In this document: piece by piece, positions 37,966 through 49,430 of the stretch | Layout: each line of letters begins with the position of its first letter | Numbering within the stretch: the first letter of the stretch is position 1 | NCBI GenBank assembly: GCA_030770545.1 | Contig: CM061092.1 | Coordinates: 18,849,501-18,913,500 of the forward strand | DNA: 64,000 nt | Reading direction: 5' to 3' | Source: Macropodus opercularis | Taxonomy: Eukaryota > Chordata > Actinopteri > Anabantiformes > Osphronemidae | The notes under the pieces: model-generated | The model's database searches: none | What the model was told of the DNA's origin: nothing | The model's input: the letters and a program-made list of their open reading frames with translations, nothing else | Position numbers and translations under genes: made by a program

Positions 37966-38643
37966 ATCTCTTAGAAAGTTCTAAATTTATCAAAGCGTAA
38001 CCTCACAATGTACAAACTTTCAGGCGTGGTAAATTCTCGCATGAGTTCAAGTTTCTCACGAATCCACTAGTGCCCCATGTGTGCGATACTGCTTCACGCT
38101 GAGCTGTAACAATCAAGCAGGTTTTGTGGAAACACCTTTGGCCAGACACACACTTCTTTGTATAGTAAGTTTGGAGTTCAAGGATCCAAGAGGTTAGGTA
38201 CAGTGTCATTTCTTTTTCGTGAACTGGTGCCTTTACACAGAACCAGTAGAAGCCTTTATTTCAAGGGGGCCCTAATGTGTAGGGGTTTCTCTTGTTTTTA
38301 AATCCGTCTGATTTGGAGAATCTATGAACAAGTAATGGTGTAGGAGGCTGTAAATTGTTAATTGTGAGTCAAAATCTACCTGCAAACACTTTAGAGTTAA
38401 GCTCTGTGTTTGAAAATACATTGCACCTAACCTCTTAGATCCTTGAACTCAAAACCTACTATACAATAAAGTGCGTGTCTGGTCAAAGGTACTTCCACAA
38501 AACCCACTTGACTGTTAGAGCTCAGCGTCAAGTAAAATTGTATGATCTGTATGTAAAGCCACTATGGATATTCCACCCTGAGTCGCCTGTCTTAGGTCAC
38601 ACTGGCGTAATTGCTTTTTTGCTTTGCTTTGCTTTGCTTTTAA

Positions 38644-38725
38644 GGTAGTGTGGCCGAGTGGTCTAAGGCGCTGGATTAAGGCTCCAGTCTCATTTGAGGC
38701 GTGGGTTCAAATCCCACCACTGCCA
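38644..38725 (+). tRNA. tRNA-Leu-AAG: tRNA-Leu (AAG), unit 11
   Basis: Consensus copy. Confidence 0.97.
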
Positions 38726-39040
38726 AAACGCTCTGAGGCCAACAAAGCGTAACCTCTCAAAGTGCAGACATGTAGTGAATTCCCGTACGACTTCAAGTTT
38801 CTCATGAATCCACTAGTGCCCCATGTGTATGATTCTACCTCACGCTGAGCCGTAACAATCAAGTAGGTTGTGTGGAAGCACCTTTGGTTGCACTCTGAGC
38901 TATACCTGCGTAGGCATTGTCCACACACTTCTTTGTATTACAGGTTTGGAGCTTGGGTACAATACAATTTCTTTCTCCTAAGCTTCTGCTATTACACGGA
39001 ACACTTAACTACACCCTAGTAGTAAACTAAAGGCTGTTTT

Positions 39041-39113
39041 CGAGCTAGCCAGGAGTCGAACCTAGAATCTTCTGATCCGAAGTCAGACGCGTTATCCATT
39101 ACGCCACTAGCCC
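39041..39113 (-). tRNA. tRNA-Arg-TCG: tRNA-Arg (TCG), unit 11
   Basis: Consensus copy. Confidence 0.96.
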
Positions 39114-39212
39114 TGCTTTAGCTTGTGCACACATGTCGCAACATTGCCTGTACGCGATTGACAGCGACAAAGAGCATTGCATTGAACACCAAAACAAAGA
39201 AGAAGGTATCAG

Positions 39213-39284
39213 TGCCGTGACCCGGATTCGAACCGGGGTTGCTGCGGCCACAACGCAGAGTACTAACCACTATACGATCACGGC
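39213..39284 (-). tRNA. tRNA-His-GTG: tRNA-His (GTG), unit 11
   Basis: Consensus copy. Confidence 0.97.
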
Positions 39285-39356
39285 TGGGTTGCTGCAACTG
39301 TGCCTCCGTGCGAGGTAAACAACTAGTCCTTATTACATCCAACTAAAGGCTGTTTT

Positions 39357-39429
39357 CGAGCTAGCCAGGAGTCGAACCTAGAATCTTCTGATCCGTAGTC
39401 AGACGCGTTATCCATTGCGCCACTAGCCC
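39357..39429 (-). tRNA. tRNA-Arg-ACG: tRNA-Arg (ACG), unit 12
   Basis: Consensus copy. Confidence 0.96.
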
Positions 39430-39890
39430 TGCGTTTGGGAGTGCATAGGTGTCACAATATTGCCTATACATCGTTGACAGGCAAACAAATATCTTCCCCC
39501 AGTTGTGGAGTTTGTCAGTTATCTGACAGTTTGCGAAGGTCGCAGGCGGCAAGAAAAGAAGCAGTAGTCATGTGTGTAGTTCTGAACTTTGCAAAAACAA
39601 GCATAGCATTGAATGCAATACATAATTGTCACAACATTGCATGTACCTGCTTAATATCGACAAAAATCTTCCTGCACGTACACGTTTACTGAGTTTGGCA
39701 CTTATGTGACTGCTCGTGAAGGTTGCAGGTGTCAGAAAGTGGACCAGACGTCTTTGTGTGTAGTTGTAATCTTTGTAACAGGAAGCATAGCATTTAATGC
39801 AATGATCACCAAAACAAACAAGTTAAGGGACGTCACAGTGACGAGACTGGGATTCGAACCGCAAATGCTGCAGTTTCTGACCGGCTCTCC

Positions 39891-39962
39891 AGCAGAGTGG
39901 CGCAGCGGAAGCGTGCTGGGCCCATAACCCAGAGGTCGATGGATCGAAACCATCCTCTGCTA
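39891..39962 (+). tRNA. tRNA-iMet-CAT: Initiator tRNA-Met (CAT), unit 12
   Basis: Gene consensus; the base before it is C (CTCTCCAGCAG), as in unit 9. Confidence 0.97.
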
Positions 39963-40181
39963 ATTGCGTTAGTGTTCGCCGTCAAGCTGCGTGATTAACA
40001 CAGGGTATATGTTTTTGCCCTTTGCATTAAAGCACAAGTGTTCAGGGTTCTTTCCACCTCTTAATGGTTCAGCGATCTGTATGTAAAGCCACTGTGGACA
40101 TTCCACCCCGAGTCGCCCGTCTCAGGCCAGCCTGGCATTAGTGCTTTCTTTGTTAGCCATGCATCAATTGCTTCCTTTTAA

Positions 40182-40263
40182 GGTAGTGTGGCCGAGTGGT
40201 CTAAGGCGCTGGATTTAGGCTCCAGTCTCAATTGAGGCGTGGGTTCAAATCCCACCGCTGCCA
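40182..40263 (+). tRNA. tRNA-Leu-TAG: tRNA-Leu (TAG), unit 12
   Basis: Consensus copy. Confidence 0.97.
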
Positions 40264-40347
40264 TTTTTGCATCTTCCGGGAGGCAATAGCAGGCAGTAAT
40301 CTCCATGAACGTTTAGTGGGTGACTGGGCCGTCAAGCTTGACGTGTA

Positions 40348-40403
40348 GCTGGGTTTAGGCTCCAGTCCCAATTGAGGCATGGCTTCAAATCCAACCACTG
40401 AAA
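40348..40403 (+). pseudogene. tRNA-Leu 3' fragment, unit 12
   Basis: Same dead copy as in unit 1. Confidence 0.8.
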
Positions 40404-40807
40404 TTTGCGTAGTTAGTCCGTGAGTGACTGAGCTTTGAAAGTTTTAAAAAAAAAAAAAATCAGATGGTGTTCATGAGAGAGAGCAGCTGACTGCAGTCCT
40501 TGAGAAGCCCGTTCAACTTAGCGTAGAGAGTCAACAGTGGTGTGACACGTGAGTGACCGAAAATGAGATACGCTCCTGCACTTCTGTTCACCTGCGGTTC
40601 ATGACAAACTGATTGCAGTAGTTGGGATGAGAAACTGAAAGTTCTTGCACAAACTGTTTTGGTATCGCAGTCTGAGTGGTATTTTTCCAATGTTCTTCGG
40701 AGCGAAGGTGTGCGGCAATGGCACGGAGGACACGTGGTCAGCAAACCTTACCGTGGATTATGGAAGGCCTGCATGCAAAGACCACAACTTCCAAGACCTT
40801 TTTCTGT

Positions 40808-40868
40808 GGCAGTGTGGCCGAGCACCCAAGGCGCTGGATTAAGGCTCCAGTCTCATTTAAGGTGTGGG
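40808..40868 (+). pseudogene. Truncated tRNA-Leu (AAG) pseudogene, unit 12
   Basis: Same truncation as unit 1. Confidence 0.85.
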
Positions 40869-41541
40869 ATCTCTTAGAAAGTTCTAAATTTATCAAAACG
40901 TAACCTCACAATGTACAAACTTTCAGGCGTGGTAAATTCTCGCATGAGTTCAAGTTTCTCACGAATCCACTAGTGCCCCATGTGTGCGATACTGCTTCAC
41001 GCTGAGCTGTAACAATCAAGCAGGTTTTGTGGAAACACCTTTGGCCAGACACACACTTCTTTGTATAGTAAGTTTGGAGTTCAAGGATCCAAGAGGTTAG
41101 GTACAGTGTCATTTCTTTTTCGTGAACTGGTGCCTTTACACAGAACCAGTAGAAGCCTTTATTTCAAGGGGGCCCTAATGTGTAGGGGTTTCTCTTGTTT
41201 TTAAATCCGTCTGATTTGGAGAATCTATGAACAAGTAATGGTGTAGGAGGCTGTAAATTGTTCATTGTGAGTCAAAATCTACCTGCAAACACTTTAGAGT
41301 TAAGCTCTGTGTTTGAAAATACATTGCACCTAACCTCTTAGATCCTTGAACTCAAAACCTACTATACAATAAAGTGCGTGTCTGGTCAAAGGTACTTCCA
41401 CAAAACCCACTTGACTGTTAGAGCTCAGCGTCAAGTAAAATTGTATGATCTGTATGTAAAGCCACTATGGATATTCCACCCTGAGTCGCCTGTCTTAGGT
41501 CACACTGGCGTAATTGCTTTTTTGCTTTGCTTTGCTTTTAA

Positions 41542-41623
41542 GGTAGTGTGGCCGAGTGGTCTAAGGCGCTGGATTAAGGCTCCAGTCTCATTTGAGGCGT
41601 GGGTTCAAATCCCACCACTGCCA
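41542..41623 (+). tRNA. tRNA-Leu-AAG: tRNA-Leu (AAG), unit 12
   Basis: Consensus copy. Confidence 0.97.
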
Positions 41624-41938
41624 AAACGCTCTGAGGCCAACAAAGCGTAACCTCTCAAAGTGCAGACATGTAGCGAATTCCCGTACGACTTCAAGTTTCT
41701 CATGAATCCACTAGTGCCCCATGTGTATGATTCTACCTCACGCTGAGCCGTAACAATCAAGTAGGTTGTGTGGAAGCACCTTTGGTTGCACTCTGAGCTA
41801 TACCTGCGTAGGCATTGTCCACACACTTCTTTGTATTATAGGTTTGGAGCTTGGGTACAATACAATTTCTTTCTCCTAAGCTTTTGCCATTACACGGAAC
41901 ACTTAACTACACCCTAGTAGTAAACTAAAGGCTGTTTT

Positions 41939-42011
41939 CGAGCTAGCCAGGAGTCGAACCTAGAATCTTCTGATCCGAAGTCAGACGCGTTATCCATTAC
42001 GCCACTAGCCC
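41939..42011 (-). tRNA. tRNA-Arg-TCG: tRNA-Arg (TCG), unit 12
   Basis: Consensus copy. Confidence 0.96.
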
Positions 42012-42110
42012 TGCTTTAGCTTGTGCACACATGTCGCAACATTGCCTGTACGCGATTGACAGCGACAAAGAGCATTGCATTGAACACCAAAACAAAGAAG
42101 AAGGTATCAG

Positions 42111-42182
42111 TGCCGTGACCCGGATTCGAACCGGGGTTGCTGCGGCCACAACGCAGAGTACTAACCACTATACGATCATGGC
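42111..42182 (-). tRNA. tRNA-His-GTG: tRNA-His (GTG), unit 12, acceptor mismatch
   Basis: G4 is A (GCCATGA), giving an A4-C69 mismatch in the acceptor stem. Confidence 0.88.
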
Positions 42183-42254
42183 TGGGTTGCTGCAACTGTG
42201 CCTCCGTGCGAGGTAAACAACTAGTCCTTATTACATCCAACTAAAGGCTGTTTT

Positions 42255-42327
42255 CAAGCTAGCCAGGAGTCGAACCTAGAATCTTCTGATCCGTAGTCAG
42301 ACGCGTTATCCATTGCGCCACTAGCCC
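42255..42327 (-). tRNA. tRNA-Arg-ACG: tRNA-Arg (ACG), unit 13
   Basis: C72 is T, so the first pair becomes G1-U72; otherwise consensus. Confidence 0.93.
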
Positions 42328-42788
42328 TGCGTTTGGGAGTGCATAGGTGTCACAATATTGCCTATACATCGTTGACAGGCAAACAAATATCTTCCCCCAG
42401 TTGTGGAGTTTGTCAGTTATCTGACAGTTTGCGAAGGTCGCAGGCGGCAAGAAAAGAAGCAGTAGTCATGTGTGTAGTTCTGAACTTTGCAACAACAAGC
42501 ATAGCATTGAATGCAATACATAATTGTCACAACATTGCATGTACCTGCTTAATATCGACAAAAATCTTCCTGCACGTACACGTTTACTGAGTTTGGCACT
42601 TATGTGACTGCTCGTGAAGGTTGCAGGTGTCAGAAAGTGGACCAGACGTCTTTGTGTGTAGTTGTAATCTTTGTAACAGGAAGCATAGCATTTAATGCAA
42701 TGATCACCAAAACAAACAAGTTAAGGGACGTCACAGTGACGAGACTGGGATTCGAACCGCAAATGCTGCAGTTTCTGACCGGCTCTCA

Positions 42789-42860
42789 AGCAGAGTGGCA
42801 CAGCGGAAGCGTGCTGGGCCCATAACCCAGAGGTCGATGGATCGAAACAATCCTCTGCTA
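42789..42860 (+). tRNA. tRNA-iMet-CAT: Initiator tRNA-Met (CAT), unit 13, damaged
   Basis: GGCAC for GGCGC in the D stem and CAATC for CCATC in the T stem give two mismatches in one gene. Probably impaired. Confidence 0.82.
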
Positions 42861-43079
42861 ATTGCGTTAGTGTTCGCCGTCAAGCTGTGTGATTAACACA
42901 GGGTATATGTTTTTGCCGTTTGCATTAAAGCACAAGTGTTCAGGGTTCTTTCCACCTCTTAATGGTTCAGCGATCTGTATGTAAAGCCACTGTGGACATT
43001 CCACCCCGAGTCGCCCGTCTCAGGCCAGCCTGGCATTAGTGCTTTCTTTGTTAGCCATGCATCAATTGCTTCCTTTTAA

Positions 43080-43161
43080 GGTAGTGTGGCCGAGTGGTCT
43101 AAGGCGCTGGATTTAGGCTCCAGTCTCAATTGAGGCGTGGGTTCAAATCCCACCGCTGCCA
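43080..43161 (+). tRNA. tRNA-Leu-TAG: tRNA-Leu (TAG), unit 13
   Basis: Consensus copy. Confidence 0.97.
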
Positions 43162-43245
43162 TTTTTGCATCTTCCGGGAGGCAATAGCAGGCAGTAATCT
43201 CCATGAACGTTTAGTGGGTGACTGGGCCGTCAAGCTTGACGTGTA

Positions 43246-43301
43246 GCTGGGTTTAGGCTCCAGTCCCAATTGAGGCATGGCTTCAAATCCCACCACTGAA
43301 A
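43246..43301 (+). pseudogene. tRNA-Leu 3' fragment, unit 13
   Basis: As in unit 1, but AATCCCACC as in the live gene where other units have AATCCAACC. Confidence 0.8.
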
Positions 43302-43704
43302 TTTGCGTAGTTAGTCCGTGAGTGACTGAGCTTTGAAAGTTAAAAAAAAAAAAAAATCAGATGGTGTTCATGAGAGAGAGCAGCTGACTGCAGTCCTTGA
43401 GAAGCCCGTTCAACTTAGCGTAGAGAGTCAACAGTGGTGTGACACGTGAGTGACCGAAAATGAGATACGCTCCTGCACTTCTGTTCACCTGCGGTTCATG
43501 ACAAACTGATTGCAGTAGTTGGGATGAGAAACTAAAAGTTCTTGCACAAACTGTTTTGGTATCGCAGTCTGAGTGGTATTTTTCCAATGTTCTTCGGAGC
43601 GAAGGTGTGCGGCAATGGCACGGAGGACACGTGGTCAGCAAACCTTACCGTGGATTATGGAAGGCCTGCATGCAAAGACCACAACTTCCAAGACCTTTTT
43701 CTGT

Positions 43705-43765
43705 GGCAGTTTGGCCGAGCACCCAAGGCGCTGGATTAAGGCTCCAGTCTCATTTAAGGTGTGGG
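43705..43765 (+). pseudogene. Truncated tRNA-Leu (AAG) pseudogene, unit 13
   Basis: Same truncation; GGCAGTTTGGCC for GGCAGTGTGGCC. Confidence 0.85.
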
Positions 43766-44449
43766 ATCTCTTAGAAAGTTCTAAATTTATCAAAGCGTAA
43801 CCTCACAATGTACAAACTTTCAGGCGTGGTAAATTCTTGCATGAGTTCAAGTTTCTCACGAATCCACTAGTGCCCCATGTGTGCGATACTGCTTCACGCT
43901 GAGCTGTAACAATCAAGCAGGTTTTGTGGAAACACCTTTGGCCAGACACACACTTCTTTGTATAGTAAGTTTGGAGTTCAAGGATCCAAGAGGTTAGGTA
44001 CAGTGTCATTTCTTTTTCGTGAACTGGTGCCTTTACACAGAACCAGTTAGAAGCCTTTATTTCAAGGGGGCCCTAATGTGTAGGGGTTTCTCTTGTTTTT
44101 AAATCCGTCTGATTTGGAGAATCTATGAACAAGTAATGGTGTAGGAGGCTGTAAATTGTTCATTGTGAGTCAAAATCTACCTGCAAACACTTTAGAGTTA
44201 AGCTCTGTGTTTGAAAATACATTGCACCTAACCTCTTAGATCCTTGAACTCAAAACCTACTATACAATGAAGTGCGTGTCTGGTCAAAGGTACTTCCACA
44301 AAACCCAGTTGACTGTTAGAGCTCAGCGTCAAGTAAAATTGTATGATCTGTATGTAAAGCCACTATGGATATTCCACCCTGAGTCGCCTGTCTTAGGTCA
44401 CACTGGCGTAATTGCTTTTTTGCTTTGCTTTGCTTTGCTTTGCTTTTAA

Positions 44450-44531
44450 GGTAGTGTGGCCGAGTGGTCTAAGGCGCTGGATTAAGGCTCCAGTCTCATT
44501 TGAGGCGTGGGTTCAAATCCCACCACTGCCA
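44450..44531 (+). tRNA. tRNA-Leu-AAG: tRNA-Leu (AAG), unit 13
   Basis: Consensus copy. Confidence 0.97.
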
Positions 44532-44846
44532 AAACGCTCTGAGGCCAACAAAGCGTAACCTCTCAAAGTGCAGACATGTAGCGAATTCCCGTACGACTTC
44601 AAGTTTCTCATGAATCCACTAGTGCCCCATGTGTATGATTCTACCTCACGCTGAGCCGTAACAATCAAGTAGGTTGTGTGGAAGCACCTTTGGTTGCACT
44701 CTGAGCTATACCTGCGTAGGCATTGTCCACACACTTCTTTGTATTACAGGTTTGGAGCTTGGGTACAATACAATTTCTTTCTCCTAAGCTTCTGCCATTA
44801 CACGGAACACTTAACTACACCCTAGTAGTAAACTAAAGGCTGTTTT

Positions 44847-44919
44847 CGAGCTAGCCAGGAGTCGAACCTAGAATCTTCTGATCCGAAGTCAGACGCGTTA
44901 TCCATTACGCCACTAGCCC
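44847..44919 (-). tRNA. tRNA-Arg-TCG: tRNA-Arg (TCG), unit 13
   Basis: Consensus copy. Confidence 0.96.
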
Positions 44920-45018
44920 TGCTTTAGCTTGTGCACACATGTCGCAACATTGCCTGTACGCGATTGACAGCGACAAAGAGCATTGCATTGAACACCAAAA
45001 CAAAGAAGAAGGTATCAG

Positions 45019-45090
45019 TGCCGTGACCCGGATTCGAACCGGGGTTGCTGCGGCCACAACGCAGAGTACTAACCACTATACGATCACGGC
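45019..45090 (-). tRNA. tRNA-His-GTG: tRNA-His (GTG), unit 13
   Basis: Consensus copy. Confidence 0.97.
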
Positions 45091-45162
45091 TGGGTTGCTG
45101 CAACTGTGCCTCCGTGCGAGGTAAACAACTAGTCCTTATTACATCCAACTAAAGGCTGTTTT

Positions 45163-45235
45163 CGAGCTAGCCAGGAGTCGAACCTAGAATCTTCTGATCC
45201 GTAGTCAGACGCGTTATCCATTGCGCCACTAGCGC
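45163..45235 (-). tRNA. tRNA-Arg-ACG: tRNA-Arg (ACG), unit 14, acceptor mismatch
   Basis: G2 is C (5' end GCGCTAG), replacing a G2-U71 pair by C-U. Same change in unit 16. Confidence 0.9.
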
Positions 45236-45696
45236 TGCGTTTGGGAGTGCATAGGTGTCACAATATTGCCTATACATCGTTGACAGGCAAACAAATATCT
45301 TCCCCCAGTTGTGGAGTTTGTCAGTTATCTGACAGTTTGCGAAGGTCGCAGGCGGCAAGAAAAGAAGCAGTAGTCATGTGTGTAGTTCTGAACTTTGCAA
45401 CAACAAGCATAGCATTGAATGCAATACATAATTGTCACAACATTGCATGTACCTGCTTAATATCGACAAAAATCTTCCTGCACGTACACGTTTACTGAGT
45501 TTGGCACTTATGTGACTGCTCGTGAAGGTTGCAGGTGTCAGAAAGTGGACCAGACGTCTTTGTGTGTAGTTGTAATCTTTGTAACAGGAAGCATAGCATT
45601 TAATGCAATGATCACCAAAACAAACAAGTTAAGGGACGTCACAGTGACGAGACTGGGATTCGAACCGCAAATGCTGCAGTTTCTGACCGGCTCTCA

Positions 45697-45768
45697 AGCA
45701 GAGTGGCGCAGCGGAAGCGTGCTGGGCCCATAACCCAGAGGTCGATGGATCGAAACCATCCTCTGCTA
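45697..45768 (+). tRNA. tRNA-iMet-CAT: Initiator tRNA-Met (CAT), unit 14
   Basis: Consensus copy. Confidence 0.97.
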
Positions 45769-45987
45769 ATTGCGTTAGTGTTCGCCGTCAAGCTGTGTGA
45801 TTAACACAGGGTATATGTTTTTGCCGTTTGCATTAAAGCACAAGTGTTCAGGGTTCTTTCCACCTCTTAATGGTTCAGCGATCTGTATGTAAAGCCACTG
45901 TGGACATTCCACCCCGAGTCGCCCGTCTCAGGCCAGCCTGGCATTAGTGCTTTCTTTGTTAGCCATGCATCAATTGCTTCCTTTTAA

Positions 45988-46069
45988 GGTAGTGTGGCCG
46001 AGTGGTCTAAGGCGCTGGATTTAGGCTCCAGTCTCAATTGAGGCGTGGGTTCAAATCCCACCGCTGCCA
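45988..46069 (+). tRNA. tRNA-Leu-TAG: tRNA-Leu (TAG), unit 14
   Basis: Consensus copy. Confidence 0.97.
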
Positions 46070-46153
46070 TTTTTGCATCTTCCGGGAGGCAATAGCAGGC
46101 AGTAATCTCCATGAACGTTTAGTGGGTGACTGGGCCGTCAAGCTTGACGTGTA

Positions 46154-46209
46154 GCTGGGTTTAGGCTCCAGTCCCAATTGAGGCATGGCTTCAAATCCAA
46201 CCACTGAAA
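46154..46209 (+). pseudogene. tRNA-Leu 3' fragment, unit 14
   Basis: Same dead copy as in unit 1. Confidence 0.8.
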
Positions 46210-46612
46210 TTTGCGTAGTTAGTCCGTGAGTGACTGAGCTTTGAAAGTTTTTTTTAAAAAAAAATCAGATGGTGTTCATGAGAGAGAGCAGCTGACTGCA
46301 GTCCTTGAGAAGCCCGTTCAACTTAGCGTAGAGAGTCAACAGTGGTGTGACACGTGAGTGACCGAAAATGAGATACGCTCCTGCACTTCTGTTCACCTGC
46401 GGTTCATGACAAACTGATTGCAGTAGTTGGGATGAGAAACTAAAAGTTCTTGCACAAACTGTTTTGGTATCGCAGTCTGAGTGGTATTTTTCCAGTGTTC
46501 TTCGGAGCGAAGGTGTGCGGCAATGGCACGGAGGACACGTGGTCAGCAAACCTTACCGTGGATTATGGAAGGCCTGCATGCAAAGACCACAACTTCCAAG
46601 ACCTTTTTCTGT

Positions 46613-46673
46613 GGCAGTGTGGCCGAGCACCCAAGGCGCTGGATTAAGGCTCCAGTCTCATTTGAGGTGTGGG
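46613..46673 (+). pseudogene. Truncated tRNA-Leu (AAG) pseudogene, unit 14
   Basis: Same truncation; variable arm TTTGAGG as in the live gene rather than TTTAAGG. Confidence 0.85.
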
Positions 46674-47346
46674 ATCTCTTAGAAAGTTCTAAATTTATCA
46701 AAACGTAACCTCACAATGTACAAACTTTCAGGCGTGGTAAATTCTCGCATGAGTTCAAGTTTCTCACGAATCCACTAGTGCCCCATGTGTGCGATACTGC
46801 TTCACGCTGAGCTGTAACAATCAAGCAGGTTTTGTGGAAACACCTTTGGCCAGACACACACTTCTTTGTATAGTAAGTTTGGAGTTCAAGGATCCAAGAG
46901 GTTAGGTACAGTGTCATTTCTTTTTCGTGAACTGGTGCCTTTACACAGAACCAGTAGAAGCCTTTATTTCAAGGGGGCCCTAATGTGTAGGGGTTTCTCT
47001 TGTTTTTAAATCCGTCTGATTTGGAGAATCTATGAACAAGTAATGGTGTAGGAGGCTGTAAATTGTTCATTGTGAGTCAAAATCTACCTGCAAACACTTT
47101 AGAGTTAAGCTCTGTGTTTGAAAATACATTGCACCTAACCTCTTAGATCCTTGAACTCAAAACCTACTATACAATAAAGTGCGTGTCTGGTCAAAGGTAC
47201 TTCCACAAAACCCACTTGACTGTTAGAGCTCAGCGTCAAGTAAAATTGTATGATCTGTATGTAAAGCCACTATGGATATTCCACCCTGAGTCGCCTGTCT
47301 TAGGTCACACTGGCGTAATTGCTTTTTTGCTTTGCTTTGCTTTTAA

Positions 47347-47428
47347 GGTAGTGTGGCCGAGTGGTCTAAGGCGCTGGATTAAGGCTCCAGTCTCATTTGA
47401 GGCGTGGGTTCAAATCCCACCACTGCCA
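47347..47428 (+). tRNA. tRNA-Leu-AAG: tRNA-Leu (AAG), unit 14
   Basis: Consensus copy. Confidence 0.97.
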
Positions 47429-47743
47429 AAACGCTCTGAGGCCAACAAAGCGTAACCTCTCAAAGTGCAGATATGTAGCAAATTCCCGTACGACTTCAAG
47501 TTTCTCATGAATCCACTAGTGCCCCATGTGTATGATTCTACCTCACGCTGAGCCGTAACAATCAAGTAGGTTGTGTGGAAGCACCTTTGGTTGCACTCTG
47601 AGCTATACCTGCGTAGGCATTGTCCACACACTTCTTTGTATTATAGGTTTGGAGCTTGGGTACAATACAATTTCTTTCTCCTAAGCTTCTGCCATTACAC
47701 GGAACACTTAACTACACCCTAGTAGTAAACTAAAGGCTGTTTT

Positions 47744-47816
47744 CGAGCTAGCCAGGAGTCGAACCTAGAATCTTCTGATCCGAAGTCAGACGCGTTATCC
47801 ATTACGCCACTAGCCC
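47744..47816 (-). tRNA. tRNA-Arg-TCG: tRNA-Arg (TCG), unit 14
   Basis: Consensus copy. Confidence 0.96.
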
Positions 47817-47915
47817 TGCTTTAGCTTGTGCACACATGTCGCAACATTGCCTGTACGCGATTGACAGCGACAAAGAGCATTGCATTGAACACCAAAACAA
47901 AGAAGAAGGTATCAG

Positions 47916-47987
47916 TGCCGTGACCCGGATTCGAACCGGGGTTGCTGCGGCCACAACGCAGAGTACTAACCACTATACGATCACGGC
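47916..47987 (-). tRNA. tRNA-His-GTG: tRNA-His (GTG), unit 14
   Basis: Consensus copy. Confidence 0.97.
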
Positions 47988-48059
47988 TGGGTTGCTGCAA
48001 CTGTGCCTCCGTGCGAGGTAAACAACTAGTCCTTATTACATCCAACTAAAGGCTGTTTT

Positions 48060-48132
48060 CTAGCTAGCCAGGAGTCGAACCTAGAATCTTCTGATCCGTA
48101 GTCAGACGCGTTATCCATTGCGCCACTAGCCC
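48060..48132 (-). tRNA. tRNA-Arg-ACG: tRNA-Arg (ACG), unit 15, end-pair mismatch
   Basis: G1-A72 mismatch, the same change as in unit 6. Confidence 0.9.
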
Positions 48133-48593
48133 TGCGTTTGGGAGTGCATAGGTGTCACAATATTGCCTATACATCGTTGACAGGCAAACAAATATCTTCC
48201 CCCAGTTGTGGAGTTTGTCAGTTATCTGACAGTTTGCGAAGGTCGCAGGCGGCAAGAAAAGAAGCAGTAGTCATGTGTGTAGTTCTGAACTTTGCAACAA
48301 CAAGCATAGCATTGAATGCAATACATAATTGTCACAACATTGCATGTACCTGCTTAATATCGACAAAAATCTTCCTGCACGTACACGTTTACTGAGTTTG
48401 GCACTTATGTGACTGCTCGTGAAGGTTGCAGGTGTCAGAAAGTGGACCAGACGTCTTTGTGTGTAGTTGTAATCTTTGTAACAGGAAGCATAGCATTTGA
48501 TGCAATGATCACCAAAACAAACAAGTTAAGGGACGTCACAGTGACGAGACTGGGATTCGAACCGCAAATGCTGCAGTTTCTGACCGGCTCTCA

Positions 48594-48665
48594 GGCAGAG
48601 TGGCGCAGCGGAAGCACGCTGGGCCCATAACCCAGAGGTCGATGGATCGAAACCATCCTCTGCTA
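48594..48665 (+). tRNA. tRNA-iMet-CAT: Initiator tRNA-Met (CAT), unit 15, variant
   Basis: A1 is G (G1-U72), and the D-stem 3' strand is GCAC for GCGT. A1-U72 is a recognised initiator determinant, so this copy and its twin in unit 16 are suspect. Confidence 0.82.
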
Positions 48666-48884
48666 ATTGCGTTAGTGTTCGCTGTCAAGCTGTGTGATTA
48701 ACACAGGGTATATGTTTTTGCCGTTTGCATTAAAGCACAAGTGTTCAGGGTTCTTTCCACCTCTTAATGGTTCAGCGATCTGTATGTAAAGCCACTGTGG
48801 ACATTCCACCCCGAGTCGCCCGTCTCAGGCCAGCCTGGCATTAGTGCTTTCTTTGTTAGCCATGCATCAATTGCTTCCTTTTAA

Positions 48885-48966
48885 GGTAGTGTGGCCGAGT
48901 GGTCTAAGGCGCTGGATTTAGGCTCCAGTCTCAATTGAGGCGTGGGTTCAAATCCCACCACTGAAA
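48885..48966 (+). tRNA. tRNA-Leu-TAG: tRNA-Leu (TAG), unit 15, chimeric and probably dead
   Basis: A 140-bp deletion joins the gene at CACTG to the downstream Leu fragment, so the 3' end reads CACTGAAA instead of CACTGCCA. G1 and G2 lose their partners and the T5 terminator is gone; A and B boxes remain. Confidence 0.7.
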
Positions 48967-49369
48967 TTTGCGTAGTTAGTCCGTGAGTGACTGAGCTTTG
49001 TAAGTTTTTAAAAAAAAAAAATCAGATGGTGTTCATGAGAGAGAGCAGCTGACTGCAGTCCATGAGAAGCCCGTGCAACTTAGCGTAGAGAGTCAACAGT
49101 GGTGTGACACGTGAGTGACCGAAAATGAGATACGCTCCTGCACTTCTGTTCACCTGCGGTTCATGACAAACTGATTGCAGTAGTTGGGATGAGAAACTAA
49201 AAGTTCTTGCACAAACTGTTTTGGTATCGCAGTCTGAGTGGTATTTTTCCAATGTTCTTCGGAGCGAAGGTGTGCGGCAATGGCACGGAGGACACGTGGT
49301 CAGCAAACCTTACCGTGGATTATGGAAGGCCTGCATGCAAAGACCACAACTTCCAAGACCTTTTTCTGT

Positions 49370-49430
49370 GGCAGTGTGGCCGAGCACCCAAGGCGCTGGA
49401 TTAAGGCTCCAGTCTCATTTAAGGTGTGGG
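49370..49430 (+). pseudogene. Truncated tRNA-Leu (AAG) pseudogene, unit 15
   Basis: Same truncation as unit 1. Confidence 0.85.

Larger units (their letters stand above)
36420..39321. repeat. tRNA array unit 11
   Basis: 2,902 bp; near-identical sister of unit 10 with the same T9A8 tract and four GCTTT copies. Confidence 0.95.
39322..42219. repeat. tRNA array unit 12
   Basis: 2,898 bp; three GCTTT copies. T4A14, the only T/A tract that totals 18 instead of 17. Confidence 0.95.
42220..45127. repeat. tRNA array unit 13
   Basis: 2,908 bp; five GCTTT copies and one extra T near 44047. T2A15, the extreme of the T/A tract series. Confidence 0.95.
45128..48024. repeat. tRNA array unit 14
   Basis: 2,897 bp; three GCTTT copies. 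T8A9. Confidence 0.95.
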
